The notes: generated from the letters alone by a model not told the origin. DNA of 9,356 nucleotides from Bdellovibrionales bacterium (GCA_026713205.1 JAPOOY010000184.1:1-9356); one strand, 5' to 3'. Counted from the first letter of the stretch, positions 1 through 7,496 are shown. Numbers and translations: made by a program.

Positions 1-73
1 CCTATGTCTGTTATAAAGGGTGTAAGCATTTTTTCTTATGAAGAACCGGAAAATTTCAAACCGGATTGGTATA
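1..73 (+). repeat. Repeat copy A: right end of a palindromic element, cut by the window edge
   Basis: The first 73 bases match 8913-8986 along their whole length with one 1-base gap in the first few bases. From about 16 to 73 the match is ungapped at a constant offset of 8913. The best-kept blocks are AAGGGTGTAAG (16-26) and TTCAAACCGGATTGGTATA (55-73). The match at 1-20 (CCTAT..GTCT..T.AT.AAGGG) corresponds to the right arm of the long hairpin at 8814-8933, so the rest of this copy should lie left of the window. It sits directly behind the uvrC stop codon. Seen directly by alignment; calling it a mobile or MITE-like element is inference. Confidence 0.7.
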
Positions 74-86
74 AAACACGGACTAA

Positions 87-2246
87 TCAGCTTTTGAGGT
101 TCAAGCTGTTTTTAATTTCATGGGCCAGTGTGGGAGAGATGGAGGGAGTGGAGGCCAGTTCTTTCTCCGAGGCTTGTTTAATATTTTCCGGAGATCCAAA
201 TTTTTTAAGCAGATTTTGTTTTCTTTTTGGCCCCAGTCCAGGGATTTGATCCAGGTTGCCGGATAAAAACAGTTTGTCTCTTTTCTTTCTGTGGGTTTCC
301 AGAGCAAACCGATGGGCTTCATCCCGAATATGCAAAAGGAGATGGAAAGCAGGGGAGGGTTTAAAGAGGACAGGGTTTTTTCGTCCCGGAAGGTAAAAGC
401 GTTCACCGGAGGAGAGAGAAGAGAGTTTTTGAATATCCTCTTTTTTATTTTTTGAACTTTTTGTATGATGTGTGCCTTGTTTCTGATCTGATTTTTCATG
501 GGTATTTCGTATGGGGGATGAGTTATCTTCCTGGTTTGATTTTTCATGGGTATTTCCTGTGGGGGATAAGTTATCTTCCTGGTTTGATTTTTCATGGGTA
601 TTTCCTGTGGGGGATAAGTTATCTTCCTGGTTTGATTTTTCATGGGTATTTCGTGTGGGGGATGAGTTATCTTCCTGGTTTGATTTTTGTTCCGAGAGGG
701 TTTCTTTTTCCGGACGATTGCCTGTGTGAATCTCTGTGAGATCAATTTCAGAGTTTTTTGTGGGATGCAGGAGTCGATCTTTTGCAAGGGAGACAATGGG
801 AATGTCCTGCCTTCCTATGTCTTTTAAAACTTTTTGAGCGGCTCTTAACTGTCCTTTTCCTCCATCTATAATAAGGAGATGGGGGTCCTCATACTCTGTA
901 TGGAGCAGGCGGCGGGTTAAAACCTCTTTTAAACTTCCGTAGTCATCCGATGGCGCTGCTTTTTTTAATCCGTATAAACGGTAATCTTCTTTTTTTGGCT
1001 GGCCGTTTTCAAAGACGGCTTGTGATCCAACAGTTCCCTTTCCCTGCCAATGGGAAATATCATAACATTCCATGCGAAGGGGAAGGGTGGGGAGGTGAAA
1101 TTTTTTTTGAATTTCCTCCAGTATTTCCCTTTGGCTTTTTTCCTGACGAATTTTATCTTTTAAATGATTTTCCGCGTTTTGCCTGGCGCGATCCATGAGA
1201 GCTTTGTCTTTTTCCTCTTCCGGTTTGTTAACATGGCAGGGGTCTCCCTTTCTAAGAGTTAAGACTCTTTCCAATAGTTTCAGACGGGATTTTTTTAAAG
1301 GAGGATCAATGAGAATCTCATCGGGAATAAGATGTTCCCCATAATATTGATTGAGAAAGGAAAAAAAAGTTTCTTCATCAAAGGAGGTTTTAAAAAAACG
1401 ATGATGGATTCCAATGAGTCTGCCTTTTCGCAAATATAAAAATTCCACTAAAAATCCACATTCATCCGATAGAGCGCAAACCACATCCTGATCCGTTTCA
1501 CTTTGCCGGATGACAAGCTGATTTTGTTCTATCATTTCCACCGCTTTCAAACTTTCCCTGAGACGGGCCGCTTCCTCAAAACGAAGCTCTTCCGCCCTTT
1601 GTTTCATTTGATATTTTAAATTCTTAACCAGACCGATATGACGGCCTTTTAAAAATTGAACGGCTCTTTGAAATTGCTTTCTATACTCTTTTTTATCCGT
1701 TAACTCCACACAGGGCGCTGTACAAAAACCCATTTGATGAGTGAGGCAGGGCCTCTCCCTTGTTTTAAAATTAGAGTCTGAGCAATCTCTCAGTTGAAAG
1801 GTGTGATTTAAGAAGTTCATAATAGCCCGAACGGCTCCACTTTGAGTATAGGGACCAAAGTAGAGGGATTTTCTATTTGTGACTTTTCTTTCAAAGTAAA
1901 GCCGCGGAAAATCATCCTGCACACTACAGCGGATATAAGGGTAGGCCTTGTCATCCTTTAAGCGCACATTGTAGCGGGGTTTATATTTTTTGATAAGTGA
2001 AGCTTCCAAAAGGCAGGCTTCCTCCTCATTAGCCGTGACAATGTAGTCCACCTTTTTCATTTGCCGGATGAGAAAACGATTTTTCAAACTGCTGTCCGAA
2101 CTGCTGAAATAGGACTTCACTCTAGATCGGAGAACTTTGGCTTTCCCCACATACAGAATTTTGCCTTGATTGTTTTTCATTAAATAAACTCCCGGAAGGG
2201 TGGGGAGTTGTGAGATCTCTTTTGATTTCAAATTGACTGTTTGCAT
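87..2246 (-). CDS. uvrC: UvrABC system protein C (excinuclease subunit) with a repeat-bearing insertion
   Basis: UvrC makes both incisions beside a DNA lesion in nucleotide excision repair, acting in the cytoplasm with UvrA and UvrB. The order is canonical. The GIY-YIG nuclease spans about residues 15-95 (PGVYLMK, ILYVGKAK, LRSRVKSYF, EASLIKKYKPRYN). A cysteine-rich part is near 156-179 and a UVR domain near 208-237. The RNase H-like nuclease follows with YDISHW (Asp396), DDYGS (Asp434/435), DGGKGQL (Asp461) and RDEAHRF (His645). Tandem helix-hairpin-helix motifs end the protein (IPGLGPKRKQNLLKKFGS, then TPSISPTLAHEI). At 719 aa it is about 100 longer than usual. The excess lies between LAKD (about 490) and YLPGRKNP (about 618) and contains four 16-aa repeats. 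All catalytic residues are kept and the frame is open, so it is probably functional. The ATG start has no close ribosome site; AGGAGG lies 20 nt upstream. Confidence 0.97.
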   Translation of the reverse strand: MQTVNLKSKEISQLPTLPGVYLMKNNQGKILYVGKAKVLRSRVKSYFSSSDSSLKNRFLIRQMKKVDYIVTANEEEACLLEASLIKKYKPRYNVRLKDDKAYPYIRCSVQDDFPRLYFERKVTNRKSLYFGPYTQSGAVRAIMNFLNHTFQLRDCSDSNFKTRERPCLTHQMGFCTAPCVELTDKKEYRKQFQRAVQFLKGRHIGLVKNLKYQMKQRAEELRFEEAARLRESLKAVEMIEQNQLVIRQSETDQDVVCALSDECGFLVEFLYLRKGRLIGIHHRFFKTSFDEETFFSFLNQYYGEHLIPDEILIDPPLKKSRLKLLERVLTLRKGDPCHVNKPEEEKDKALMDRARQNAENHLKDKIRQEKSQREILEEIQKKFHLPTLPLRMECYDISHWQGKGTVGSQAVFENGQPKKEDYRLYGLKKAAPSDDYGSLKEVLTRRLLHTEYEDPHLLIIDGGKGQLRAAQKVLKDIGRQDIPIVSLAKDRLLHPTKNSEIDLTEIHTGNRPEKETLSEQKSNQEDNSSPTRNTHEKSNQEDNLSPTGNTHEKSNQEDNLSPTGNTHEKSNQEDNSSPIRNTHEKSDQKQGTHHTKSSKNKKEDIQKLSSLSSGERFYLPGRKNPVLFKPSPAFHLLLHIRDEAHRFALETHRKKRDKLFLSGNLDQIPGLGPKRKQNLLKKFGSPENIKQASEKELASTPSISPTLAHEIKNSLNLKS
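495..686 (-). repeat. Four tandem 48-bp in-frame repeats inside uvrC
   Basis: Four head-to-tail 48-bp units encode UvrC residues 521-584 as KSNQEDN(S/L)SPT(R/G)NTHE, with I for T in the last unit. The two inner units are identical over all 48 bases. The two outer units differ from them at two or three bases and from each other at one. A degenerate fifth unit (KSDQKQGTHHTK) follows toward the C-terminus. Near-identity including synonymous sites indicates recent unit duplication by slippage or unequal crossing over. The product is hydrophilic and probably disordered. Confidence 0.95.
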
Positions 2247-2262
2247 TCTGTTAAACTAACAT
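2233..2262 (+). promoter_or_regulatory. Candidate promoter of pyrE, giving a near-leaderless transcript
   Basis: TTGACT (2233-2238) matches five of six bases of the -35 consensus. TAACAT (2257-2262) matches four of six of the -10, with an 18-bp spacer. Transcription would begin near 2269, only a few bases before the ATG at 2273, which has no upstream ribosome site. The promoter overlaps the uvrC start codon. Pattern match only. Confidence 0.4.
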
Positions 2263-2272
2263 AAAACCTCCT
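2251..2272 (-). promoter_or_regulatory. Ribosome site and three-codon minileader (MLV) ahead of uvrC
   Basis: On the minus strand AGGAGG (2272-2267) is followed after four bases by ATG TTA GTT TAA (2262-2251). Four bases after that stop comes the uvrC ATG (2246). The only good ribosome site therefore serves this three-codon frame better than uvrC, which starts 20 nt downstream of it and in another frame. Reinitiation after the minileader could supply uvrC translation. The bases are seen; the role is inference. Confidence 0.35.
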
Positions 2273-2788
2273 ATGAAAAAATCCTTTCTGGCAAAGCAAA
2301 TCGTGGAAAACTGCCGTCTCACAGGCCATTTTACCCTTCGCTCCGGTCAGACCTCCTCTGAATATTTTGACAAGTACCGGTTTGAATCCCAGCCTCAACT
2401 TCTCAAGGCCATTGCCTCTTTGATGGCGCCTCTCATTCCAAAGGAAACGGACCTGTTGGCCGGTTTGGAAATGGGAGGAATACCCCTGGCCACGGCCCTT
2501 TCCTTGGAAACGGGACTTCCCATTCGTTTTGTGAGGAAAGAGGCAAAATCCTACGGCACCCGTCAAATTTGTGAGGGAGGAGATATAAAAGGGAAAACTC
2601 TGTGTTTAATTGAGGATGTGGTTACCACGGGAGGGCAGGCCCTTATTTCCGCTAAAGCCCTGAGGTCTGCCGGAGCAAAAGTCTCCACCGTTCTTTGTGT
2701 GATTTACCGTGGAGACAACCTCTCCCCTTTTAAAGAAAAAGACTTACAACTTATTCCTCTTTTTACCAGAGAGGAGTTAATGGGTTGA
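2273..2788 (+). CDS. pyrE: Orotate phosphoribosyltransferase
   Basis: PyrE joins orotate to PRPP to give orotidine 5'-monophosphate in de novo pyrimidine synthesis; it is cytoplasmic and normally a dimer. The type I phosphoribosyltransferase signature is complete. The N-terminal hood is GHFTLRSGQTSSEYFDKY (residues 18-35). GLEMGGIPLATALS follows (64-77), then the flexible catalytic loop RKEAKSYGTRQICEGG (88-103). The PRPP-binding loop is CLIEDVVTTGGQA (111-123), with the paired acidic residues and TTGG. At 171 aa it is a little shorter than many relatives, with a trimmed C-terminus. The ATG has no ribosome site; ACCTCCT lies directly before it. It is divergent from uvrC with a 26-bp gap and convergent with the next gene, so it is transcribed alone. 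Confidence 0.96.
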   Translation: MKKSFLAKQIVENCRLTGHFTLRSGQTSSEYFDKYRFESQPQLLKAIASLMAPLIPKETDLLAGLEMGGIPLATALSLETGLPIRFVRKEAKSYGTRQICEGGDIKGKTLCLIEDVVTTGGQALISAKALRSAGAKVSTVLCVIYRGDNLSPFKEKDLQLIPLFTREELMG

Positions 2789-2820
2789 GACATAAAAAAA
2801 GATTTTATTTTTCATAAGTC
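2789..2820. terminator. Possible weak A/T-only bidirectional terminator
   Basis: pyrE and the 444-codon gene converge with 16 bp between stops. ATAAAA (2792-2797) can pair with TTTTAT (2803-2808), and A and T runs lie on either side, so each strand would end in a U-rich tract. The stem has no G/C pairs, so strength is doubtful. No better terminator is visible between the two genes. Confidence 0.25.
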
Positions 2821-4115
2821 ATTCTATGAGATAGAAAAACGGGTTCACTAAAGCCAAAGAGAGCAAATACGGAGAATAAAGAATCAGGCATCTTTCTGAG
2901 AAGGAGGGCTTTTTGAATATTATTCTCAATGGATTGCCATGTCATTTGCCATTCCGGATCATCATAGAGATCCATTAAAATGAGATAGGCTATCCTTCGA
3001 TTCCAAACTAGAAAATAATGAAGATTTTCAGGAGTATTATCAAACATTTCGTCCGGCAATGCGAATTCTTTCTGAGAAACAGGGTTATAACGAATGAAAT
3101 GTTTAACGGCTTCATTTCCTCCGGTTTTCTTTAGAAGCAGCAATACATTGGCATAGTAAAAGGAGGAAATGACATCTTTAGGTTCTCCCGGTCCTCCCCC
3201 TGAATAGCTGATGGTCTCGTATTCTGTTTCACAGGCTTTTATTCTTTTAATATCTTCCAGAGCCGCTCGCTCTTCAAATTCCTCATAGCCAGGTAAAAGC
3301 AGACCTTTTTCCTCAAGATAATCCCGATGAATACCCGCCCGTTTCATTAGAGAACAAACTTGAGTCTTTGCTTTCAGGCCTAACTGACTATTATCATTCC
3401 TGTGAAGGAAGTGGGTTTCAATAAGATCGTTCAAAGATTGAAGCTGATCTGTGAGTTCTCCTCTTGCCATAAAGTTCAGAAGAGAGAGATAGCTATGAAG
3501 GGAGTAAAGGACAAAGGGAATCTCGGCTCTCTTCAATCCTTTAAATGATCCGATAGGATGGTGGCCAATAAAAGAGGATAATTCAATAAACAATGCGTTT
3601 GCTATGGGAATGATTTTATTGTGGTCAGTTAAATTTTCATTTCCATTCCAATAAATAAATTCCACAACCAGGAGAAGAAACCAGGCTTTATTGTAGGGGC
3701 TTATGGAATCAGAAAAAGCCTGGAGATAGTTTAATTCTTTTTCCAGCCCCTCAACTGTGAAACGGTTATTTATTGCATAAGCCTGTTTCCGGTATTCCTC
3801 CCCGGAATTTCTTTGATTACTCATACGGAAAACAGCCCAAAAGCATTGGATAGCTCCCATCCATGTGGAACAGGTATTGAATACCGGACCGGGCGCGCGA
3901 TTCTCCAGCCATCTTTCTTGTGAGATCTCCTCCAAAACCAAATCCATCAGCATTTGGGTGGGTGATTTTTCTTTTGGAGGAGTGGGAGATGCCGGGATTT
4001 CAAATTGAGAGGAGAAGCTTTCAAGGTCTTCTGTAGGAACCCTGGGCTTCGGTTCTTCCGCAAAAAGGGAGAAGGATATAAAAATAAAAAGAATTGCAAC
4101 AATTAAACTTCTCAT
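2805..4115 (-). CDS. Exported protein of unknown function (436 aa from preferred start)
   Basis: I do not recognise a family. The frame opens at 4139, but I choose the ATG at 4115. From there the protein begins MRSLIVAILFIFISFSLFA, a typical signal peptide with cleavage expected after LFA. The earlier ATGs lie inside the upstream gene. GAGG (4128-4125) is nine bases ahead of the chosen ATG. The upstream TAA (4119-4117) is one base before this ATG, so the two are probably translationally coupled. After a proline-rich linker (IPASPTPPKEKSP) the mature part looks largely helical and rich in aromatics. It has a Cys pair, NTCSTWMGAIQC, about 60-70 residues after cleavage and a glycine loop SYSGGGPGEP near the middle. 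There is no lipobox, so a soluble periplasmic or secreted protein is likely. Its job is probably tied to the large protein just upstream. Confidence 0.85.
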   Translation of the reverse strand: MRSLIVAILFIFISFSLFAEEPKPRVPTEDLESFSSQFEIPASPTPPKEKSPTQMLMDLVLEEISQERWLENRAPGPVFNTCSTWMGAIQCFWAVFRMSNQRNSGEEYRKQAYAINNRFTVEGLEKELNYLQAFSDSISPYNKAWFLLLVVEFIYWNGNENLTDHNKIIPIANALFIELSSFIGHHPIGSFKGLKRAEIPFVLYSLHSYLSLLNFMARGELTDQLQSLNDLIETHFLHRNDNSQLGLKAKTQVCSLMKRAGIHRDYLEEKGLLLPGYEEFEERAALEDIKRIKACETEYETISYSGGGPGEPKDVISSFYYANVLLLLKKTGGNEAVKHFIRYNPVSQKEFALPDEMFDNTPENLHYFLVWNRRIAYLILMDLYDDPEWQMTWQSIENNIQKALLLRKMPDSLFSVFALFGFSEPVFLSHRMTYEK

Positions 4116-4116
4116 T

Positions 4117-6699
4117 TTACAAAGCCTCATCGGGGTCAAGGGGGAACCAGGATTTCCCCTCCTTGTGTTCCAGTTTGATTTTTATATCCAGAGGAACAGA
4201 GATAAGATTTAAAATAAATGCGTGATAACCAACCTGATCGGGAAATATATAGACATTGGATTTTTTTGATTTGTATCCTTTGTTGGTTTTCAGCGCTTCA
4301 CGAAAACCTTTAAAATTTAGGCCCTTGCGGTAAGAGTGGAGCAAGGAATAAATAGCCTCTCCCTCTATGTTCAAAAAAGTATCGGTTAAACTAACGGAGG
4401 GAATGTTAAGGAAAAGGGGGGAGTTCACAGCTTCAATTTCATACCGGGCTTTCACATCGGACCAGCAGCTTGTATTAAAGTAAGTGAGCTGTCCACAACC
4501 TTTGTTTTCTCTTTCTTCTATGGCCTGACCTAACTCCTTGTTGGATAGCAAGTCTGTTTTTAATCCGGAAAAATTGAGAGGTGGCGGGAAGATAATATAG
4601 ACCACTTCAATCCGTCCCTCTTCTCCATACCGAACCCCCTGAGCTATGTAGTTTGTGCGATTGAAACGAAAAATATTGCGCTCATCCCCGTCAGAATGGC
4701 TTTCTTTTAAAAAGTAATCTATTTCACAGCTTTTGATTCCTTCCAAAAGAAAGTCCTTAAGGTTAGTGGTTTTGGCTTTGGAAAACTGAAACCCCTGATC
4801 CTGAAAATAGTTCAGATACTCTTCCAAAAGTGTTTTTGAAAAACCGTAAAGGGAAGAACCCACAACTATGGCTCCCACCATTTTGTGATCTTTCCAGATG
4901 GAATCATAATCCGGACCGTTCAGTTTTCCGATAGGTCTATTCCGAATATGTTTTGTGGATACGGAAAAGTGGGCGCGATAGCGCTTTCCGTTTTTTGGCA
5001 GATTCCATTCCACAGTTTCATTTAAAAGAAGACTTCCTGCTTCCTGATATTTAAGAACAGGGCGAGTGGATTTCTCCAGAACAGCGTAATGAATGCCAAA
5101 ATCAGTGGTTGTATCATCCACTCCATTAATGGGGTCGGAAGACAAAATCACGGGAATAATAAAGGAAGTGTATTTTTCTTTTTCAGCGGAAGAAGGCTGT
5201 CTTTCCAAAGGAGGATGGGGGCCTGTTTGATCTTCAGAGGGAAGGGACCATTCTGTGGGGTCTTTTCGGATAAGAGTGATATCGGAAACCGGCTTACGCT
5301 TAAATCCAAACAACTCCTTCACATGGCCTTGAGTGATATAATAGAGCTTGGATTGAAAGACCTCTCTGAGGAGAGGATAGGTTTGTGTTGCTCCGTTTGT
5401 AATGGATACAGTGATTTTTTCCATATAGAGGTTTCTGTCCTCCTCTGACAGAGAATCCAGGAAGGGATGAAGCAGAGTGAGAAATTTCCAGTCAATGAGA
5501 CGACTTTTGCGACGAGCTTCTGTTGTGAACTTTAAAAGGGAGGAGGTGGAGACTTCCAGTTTCTTTTTTCTTTCCGGATCAAAACTCTCTCTCACAGGGA
5601 GGGCAGGCATTTGGCTTAAAGAGGGGAAACGGCGGTATAAATGGAAGAACAGGGTAGGGGATTGGCTTAAAATATTCCAGAGAGCCTGCCGGGTTTGCTC
5701 TGGATGGGTATTGGCAGAGTCGTTTTCAAGAGCGGCTATGAGCAGGGCAAGGGAGGAAGATTCTATGGGTTCAGGAGTTTTTGCCACTTGCAACAGGGCC
5801 TGCGCAACATCTGTTATATTGGACATAGGTTCAAAACACTGCTCTTGAAATCTATGGGCCGTATAACTTCTATCCTGACTTTGCAAAATCACTGTATTTT
5901 CCGAAACTGTACTGATCCTGGAGAGGCAGTGTCCCACATCTCGGCGGGTTATGGAGCCGGTTTCTATATCCATAATAAACAAGTCCCCCCAGACAGTATT
6001 CAGAAAAGCTTGGTTTTTTTCCGTTAAAATTGTTAAAAGACAGATTTCATTTTCATCTAATTCCATCAAAACCCGCCGTTTTTCTGAATCAAAAGGGTGA
6101 AGCACAGCCTGAACGATACCCTCCTTTTTTCTTTTTATAGTTTCAAAAGTAAAGGTTCCGCTCAAATGGGTTAGAATGTCTGTATTATGTTTGATTTGTG
6201 TTGTTTGGGAGGGAATATGGTAAACAAGCCACTCTTTGATTCCGGGGATTCTTGCAAGGCCGGAGGTTACCGCATATATTAGCTGACGAGTTGAAGTCAT
6301 TGTCGTAAGGGAACTGCTCACTACAAAAGGATAATGGATAAAATTTATTAACAATTTATTTAAATCAGGGAAAACTCGTGAAATAGCTTTGGCTTCTCCC
6401 TTGTTTTGAATATGAAGGTCAAAAATATTTTCCGGCAGATGGAATTCCTTTCTTTCTTCAATCACTCGGAGGAGATAACCTCCGGAAGGTTTCAGTATGA
6501 TATTTAAACCTTGTGGGGTAAAAGCGCATTGACTTAATGATGCCCTGGCATTTTTAAGAAAGTTGGGAAGTTTTAATCCTTCCACAGGGCCAAAAAGCTC
6601 TACAGGATCACCTTCTGTTTTCAAATCTATTTTGTATAGAGAGCCGTCTTCACGAACAGAAAAATAATTGAAAGAATGATCAATTGTACTGCAATGCAA
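4117..6699 (-). CDS. Large protein of unknown function, probable continuation of the 222-aa propeller protein; possible caspase-like C-terminal region
   Basis: The 860 codons start at TTG by default; there is no ATG or good ribosome site, and no signal peptide. Open, protein-like sequence in this frame continues upstream to an in-frame stop at 6741-6739 (...FKRVIPKGLHCSTIDHS). That region overlaps the end of the 222-aa gene, which suggests one protein split by a frame change. Residues 1-290 look like propeller blades (FSVREDGSLYKIDLKT, WGDLFIMDIETGSITRRD). Residues 295-460 look helical. Residues 510-860 look alpha/beta: a strand (MVGAIVVGSS), His668 in KESHSDGDE, a strand (RIEVVYIIFPPP), then Cys745 in YFNTSCWSD. 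That order and the 77-residue spacing recall the His/Cys dyad of clan CD (caspase, gingipain) peptidases. The resemblance is inference, not a recognised match. The next gene begins one base after this stop. Confidence 0.75.
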   Translation of the reverse strand: MHCSTIDHSFNYFSVREDGSLYKIDLKTEGDPVELFGPVEGLKLPNFLKNARASLSQCAFTPQGLNIILKPSGGYLLRVIEERKEFHLPENIFDLHIQNKGEAKAISRVFPDLNKLLINFIHYPFVVSSSLTTMTSTRQLIYAVTSGLARIPGIKEWLVYHIPSQTTQIKHNTDILTHLSGTFTFETIKRKKEGIVQAVLHPFDSEKRRVLMELDENEICLLTILTEKNQAFLNTVWGDLFIMDIETGSITRRDVGHCLSRISTVSENTVILQSQDRSYTAHRFQEQCFEPMSNITDVAQALLQVAKTPEPIESSSLALLIAALENDSANTHPEQTRQALWNILSQSPTLFFHLYRRFPSLSQMPALPVRESFDPERKKKLEVSTSSLLKFTTEARRKSRLIDWKFLTLLHPFLDSLSEEDRNLYMEKITVSITNGATQTYPLLREVFQSKLYYITQGHVKELFGFKRKPVSDITLIRKDPTEWSLPSEDQTGPHPPLERQPSSAEKEKYTSFIIPVILSSDPINGVDDTTTDFGIHYAVLEKSTRPVLKYQEAGSLLLNETVEWNLPKNGKRYRAHFSVSTKHIRNRPIGKLNGPDYDSIWKDHKMVGAIVVGSSLYGFSKTLLEEYLNYFQDQGFQFSKAKTTNLKDFLLEGIKSCEIDYFLKESHSDGDERNIFRFNRTNYIAQGVRYGEEGRIEVVYIIFPPPLNFSGLKTDLLSNKELGQAIEERENKGCGQLTYFNTSCWSDVKARYEIEAVNSPLFLNIPSVSLTDTFLNIEGEAIYSLLHSYRKGLNFKGFREALKTNKGYKSKKSNVYIFPDQVGYHAFILNLISVPLDIKIKLEHKEGKSWFPLDPDEAL

Positions 6700-6717
6700 G
6701 CCTTTTGGAATAACTCT

Positions 6718-6738
6718 TTTAAATTTCAGAAAGGGTAT
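6718..6738 (-). other. Frame junction between the 222-aa and 860-codon frames
   Basis: On the minus strand the 222-aa frame reads ...CTT TCT GAA ATT TAA. The downstream frame is open over the same bases as CCC TTT CTG AAA TTT AAA AGA GTT ATT. Removing one A or T from the AAATTTAAAA run would give ...NTLSEFKRVIPKGLHC..., a smooth continuation. No ribosome-like spur precedes the site, so a base indel or sequencing error is likelier than programmed slippage. Confidence 0.7.
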
Positions 6739-7387
6739 TCATATTCATCAACCGCAAAATAAGGTGGAAACTTTCCATTTTATCCTCATATTCTTTTTTA
6801 AGAGTTTCTCTTTCCTCAGCCGGTTTAAGTTTGATTTTTTTTTCAATAGCAGTCAGAGATTCTAATTGATCCTTTTCAATATCTATCCTCCATAGAATTC
6901 CAATATCTTTTTGAATGCCTGATCTTATATTTTGATAATTTGCTTCCCTGTGAATCAATTTTTCCTCACCATCAGGGAGAGGCTTTAATTTAATGTAATT
7001 ATTCTTTCTGGATAAAGCCCAGGCCAGTGTCCCCTGATTGGCAAAGTCATATCTGCCGTCGGCATCAATGAAACTTCGGTCTTCAGAATCTGTTAAACTG
7101 TGAGCCGGAAGAAACTCTGTTTTCTTTCCTGTGCTCAGATTCAATAAAATGACAGGTGTAACTTCTTTTTTATTTTTATCTCTTTTTCCGCCATAGAGAA
7201 GCCAGCGGCCATCCGGACTTATTTTTGCTGAGGAAGGATTATTGAAATCTGTTAAGGGAATAGGTTTTCGTTTCACGGGAAGGCAAACTTTTTCAGAAGA
7301 GGATGTGGTGTCTATTTGTATCTCCGCCTCCGGAGCGTGAAAGAACCACAGCCCTGTAAAAATAAAAATCGTAAGGAGTATTTTCAT
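6719..7387 (-). CDS. Exported protein with propeller-type repeat, probable N-terminal part of a frameshifted large protein
   Basis: The protein starts MKILLTIFIFTGLWFFHA, a signal peptide with cleavage expected near residue 18-21. Residues 53-66 read SAKISPDGRWLLYG, a TolB/WD40-like (PD40) blade, followed by a strand (VILLNLSTGKKTEFLP). A second possible blade is DADGRYDFANQGTLAWALS (108-126). A charged, probably coiled segment lies at about 170-205 (IEKKIKLKPAEERETLKKEYEDK). A lone two-blade propeller would not close, which fits the idea that the chain continues into the next frame, where blade-like sequence resumes at once. The family is unknown beyond this. The start has no ribosome site, but a promoter match ends nine bases before the ATG, so the mRNA may be leaderless. 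It lies 109 bp after the 104-aa gene. Confidence 0.75.
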   Translation of the reverse strand: MKILLTIFIFTGLWFFHAPEAEIQIDTTSSSEKVCLPVKRKPIPLTDFNNPSSAKISPDGRWLLYGGKRDKNKKEVTPVILLNLSTGKKTEFLPAHSLTDSEDRSFIDADGRYDFANQGTLAWALSRKNNYIKLKPLPDGEEKLIHREANYQNIRSGIQKDIGILWRIDIEKDQLESLTAIEKKIKLKPAEERETLKKEYEDKMESFHLILRLMNMNTLSEI

Positions 7388-7396
7388 TGGAGGGGT

Positions 7397-7425
7397 ATTT
7401 TATCACTTGGAATTTTTATTAGCAA
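7397..7425 (-). promoter_or_regulatory. Candidate promoter of the large-protein gene, near-leaderless
   Basis: On the minus strand TTGCTA (7425-7420; four of six -35 bases) and TAAAAT (7402-7397; five of six -10 bases) are separated by 17 bp. Transcription would start about 7390 and the ATG is at 7387. This agrees with the absence of a ribosome site, the bases before the ATG being ACCCCTCCA. Pattern match only. Confidence 0.45.
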
Positions 7426-7496
7426 TGGAAGCCTTATTGAGAGGAAAAAAATTCCGATTTTAATAAATAGAAGATGCTTTTATTAAGGAGTTCATA

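Noticed and set aside
4..249. 81-codon plus-strand frame at the left edge
   Set aside because: It runs through repeat copy A and then antisense through the uvrC 3' end. The equivalent frame in copy B stops after nine codons, so it is not conserved.
452..739. Plus-strand frame coding a repeated GLIFHGYF-type peptide
   Set aside because: It is the antisense reading of the uvrC tandem repeats; the repetition comes from the 48-bp units and there is no independent start signal.
101..796. 231-codon minus-strand frame with repeated MKNQTRKITYPP peptides
   Set aside because: It overlaps uvrC in another frame. The 48-bp unit is a multiple of three, so all frames stay open across it; UvrC motifs on both sides fix the true frame.
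6719..6738. Programmed +1 frameshift like that of prfB
   Set aside because: The ATT-TAA slip is possible, but there is no ribosome-binding-like stimulator just upstream and no stimulatory context I can identify; an indel in the A/T run is simpler.
7460..7486. TTAATAAA/TTTATTAA inverted repeat after the 104-aa gene, considered as a terminator
   Set aside because: The 8-bp stem is all A/T with an 11-base loop and no adjacent U-tract; too weak to call.
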